Positions 63,565 through 64,000 of a DNA stretch of 64,000 bases are shown piece by piece. Source of the stretch: Isoptericola sp. AK164 (lineage in GTDB: Bacteria > Actinomycetota > Actinomycetes > Actinomycetales > Cellulomonadaceae); the NCBI RefSeq assembly GCF_029643425.1, contig NZ_CP119106.1, positions 1,984,001-2,048,000 on the forward strand, given 5' to 3'. Below the pieces are notes generated by a model. It ran no database searches. It had not been told where the DNA came from and saw nothing but the letters and a program-made list of their open reading frames with translations. Position 1 is the first letter of the stretch. Each line of letters begins with the position of its first letter. The position numbers and the translations under genes are program-made.

Positions 63565-63664
63565 TATCCTGCACCGGGGGTCGGTACGGCTGACCCACCG
63601 GGACGACGAGACACACGCCGCACACGTTCGACGTGGTGCGGCCCGACACCGGAGGTACACCAGC

Positions 63665-64000
63665 ATGGCCGTCTACACGCTGCCTGACCTGCCCTACGAC
63701 TACAGCGCCCTCGAGCCGCACATCAGCGGCAAGATCATGGAGCTGCACCACGACAAGCACCACGCCGCCTACGTCGCCGGCGCGAACACCGCGCTGGACA
63801 AGCTGGCCGAGGCGCGCGAGTCGGGCGACCTCGCGGCGGTCAACCTGCACGAGAAGAACCTCGCGTTCAACCTCGGCGGGCACACCAACCACACCATCTT
63901 CTGGAACAACCTGTCCCCCGAGGGCGGCGGCGAGCCCACCGGCGAGCTGGCCGAGGCCATCAAGGACCAGTTCGGCTCCTTCGCCGCGTTCCAGGCGCAC
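63665..64000 (+). CDS. sodA: Superoxide dismutase (Fe/Mn), N-terminal part cut by window edge
   Basis: The first 112 codons of a Fe/Mn superoxide dismutase. The family start [19 protein letters not shown] and the first metal ligand helix ([17 protein letters not shown]) are clear, as is [18 protein letters not shown] with the second metal His. The C-terminal ligands (DxWEHAY) lie beyond base 64000, so Fe versus Mn cannot be judged. ATG 63665 follows a good GGAGGT site. Own transcript after the qcrB terminator. Confidence 0.95.
   Translation, partial: MAVYTLPDLPYDYSALEPHISGKIMELHHDKHHAAYVAGANTALDKLAEARESGDLAAVNLHEKNLAFNLGGHTNHTIFWNNLSPEGGGEPTGELAEAIKDQFGSFAAFQAH

Overview
The window is 64 kb of very G+C-rich DNA, dense with genes on both strands. 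Almost every gene has strong G/C third-position bias, and GTG starts are frequent. Gene content points to an actinobacterium of the order Micrococcales (Cellulomonadaceae/Promicromonosporaceae-like): separate ParC/ParE, a primary sigma factor with a Lys/Ala-rich extension, a qcrCAB respiratory branch, class II DAHP synthase, PPi-type phosphofructokinase, DUF5998, DUF7455 and an Rv2175c-type DNA-binding protein. This placement is inferred from gene families, not from a search.

Layout. 1-4.7 kb: MFS transporter (cut by the edge), nucleotide pyrophosphatase-like enzyme, DUF5998 protein and a GNAT/acyl-CoA-synthetase fusion, all on the minus strand. 4.7-6.5 kb: a scar with an internally deleted ISL3-type insertion sequence (12-bp inverted ends), an unrecognised gene fragment and a hemerythrin gene lacking its 5' part. 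7-16.6 kb: parC, a lipoprotein, an efflux transporter, a hydrolase, three GNAT acetyltransferases, a lysoplasmalogenase-type membrane protein and an RNase H-fold protein. 16.7-25 kb: metH, then a markedly lower-G+C gene for a three-LOTUS-module P-loop ATPase (the best candidate for an undescribed system), the ribosome-rescue hydrolase ArfB and a DUF234-type ATPase. 25-34 kb: a rhodanese lipoprotein behind a CsoR/CstR-like palindrome, a FrnE-type DsbA, an alcohol dehydrogenase, a DUF4430/DUF6580 pair, an ammonia-lyase/amidohydrolase operon and parE. 34-44.6 kb: DUF7455, a membrane protein, a 24-bp perfect palindrome, the primary sigma factor, USP, DUF4192, a lipoprotein, and a TrmB/LuxR-type regulator divergent from a large secreted S8 protease with a dockerin-like tail.

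44.7-64 kb resembles M. tuberculosis Rv2173-Rv2196 in gene order from memory: polyprenyl synthase, Rv2175c-like protein, Ser/Thr kinase, aroG, acyltransferase, acyl-CoA synthetase, exonuclease-GIY-YIG fusion, trpD, ctaE and qcrCAB. PPi-phosphofructokinase, ROK glucokinase, an Lrp-like module and a receiver protein are interspersed. The last gene is a truncated superoxide dismutase. ctaE-qcrCAB encode parts of the actinobacterial bc-aa3 supercomplex.

A recurrent regulatory feature is a -10 hexamer (mostly TANNNT) placed 6-7 nt before the start codon in about eighteen genes, which implies widespread leaderless mRNAs. I saw no tRNA, rRNA, CRISPR array, integrase or recognisable riboswitch.
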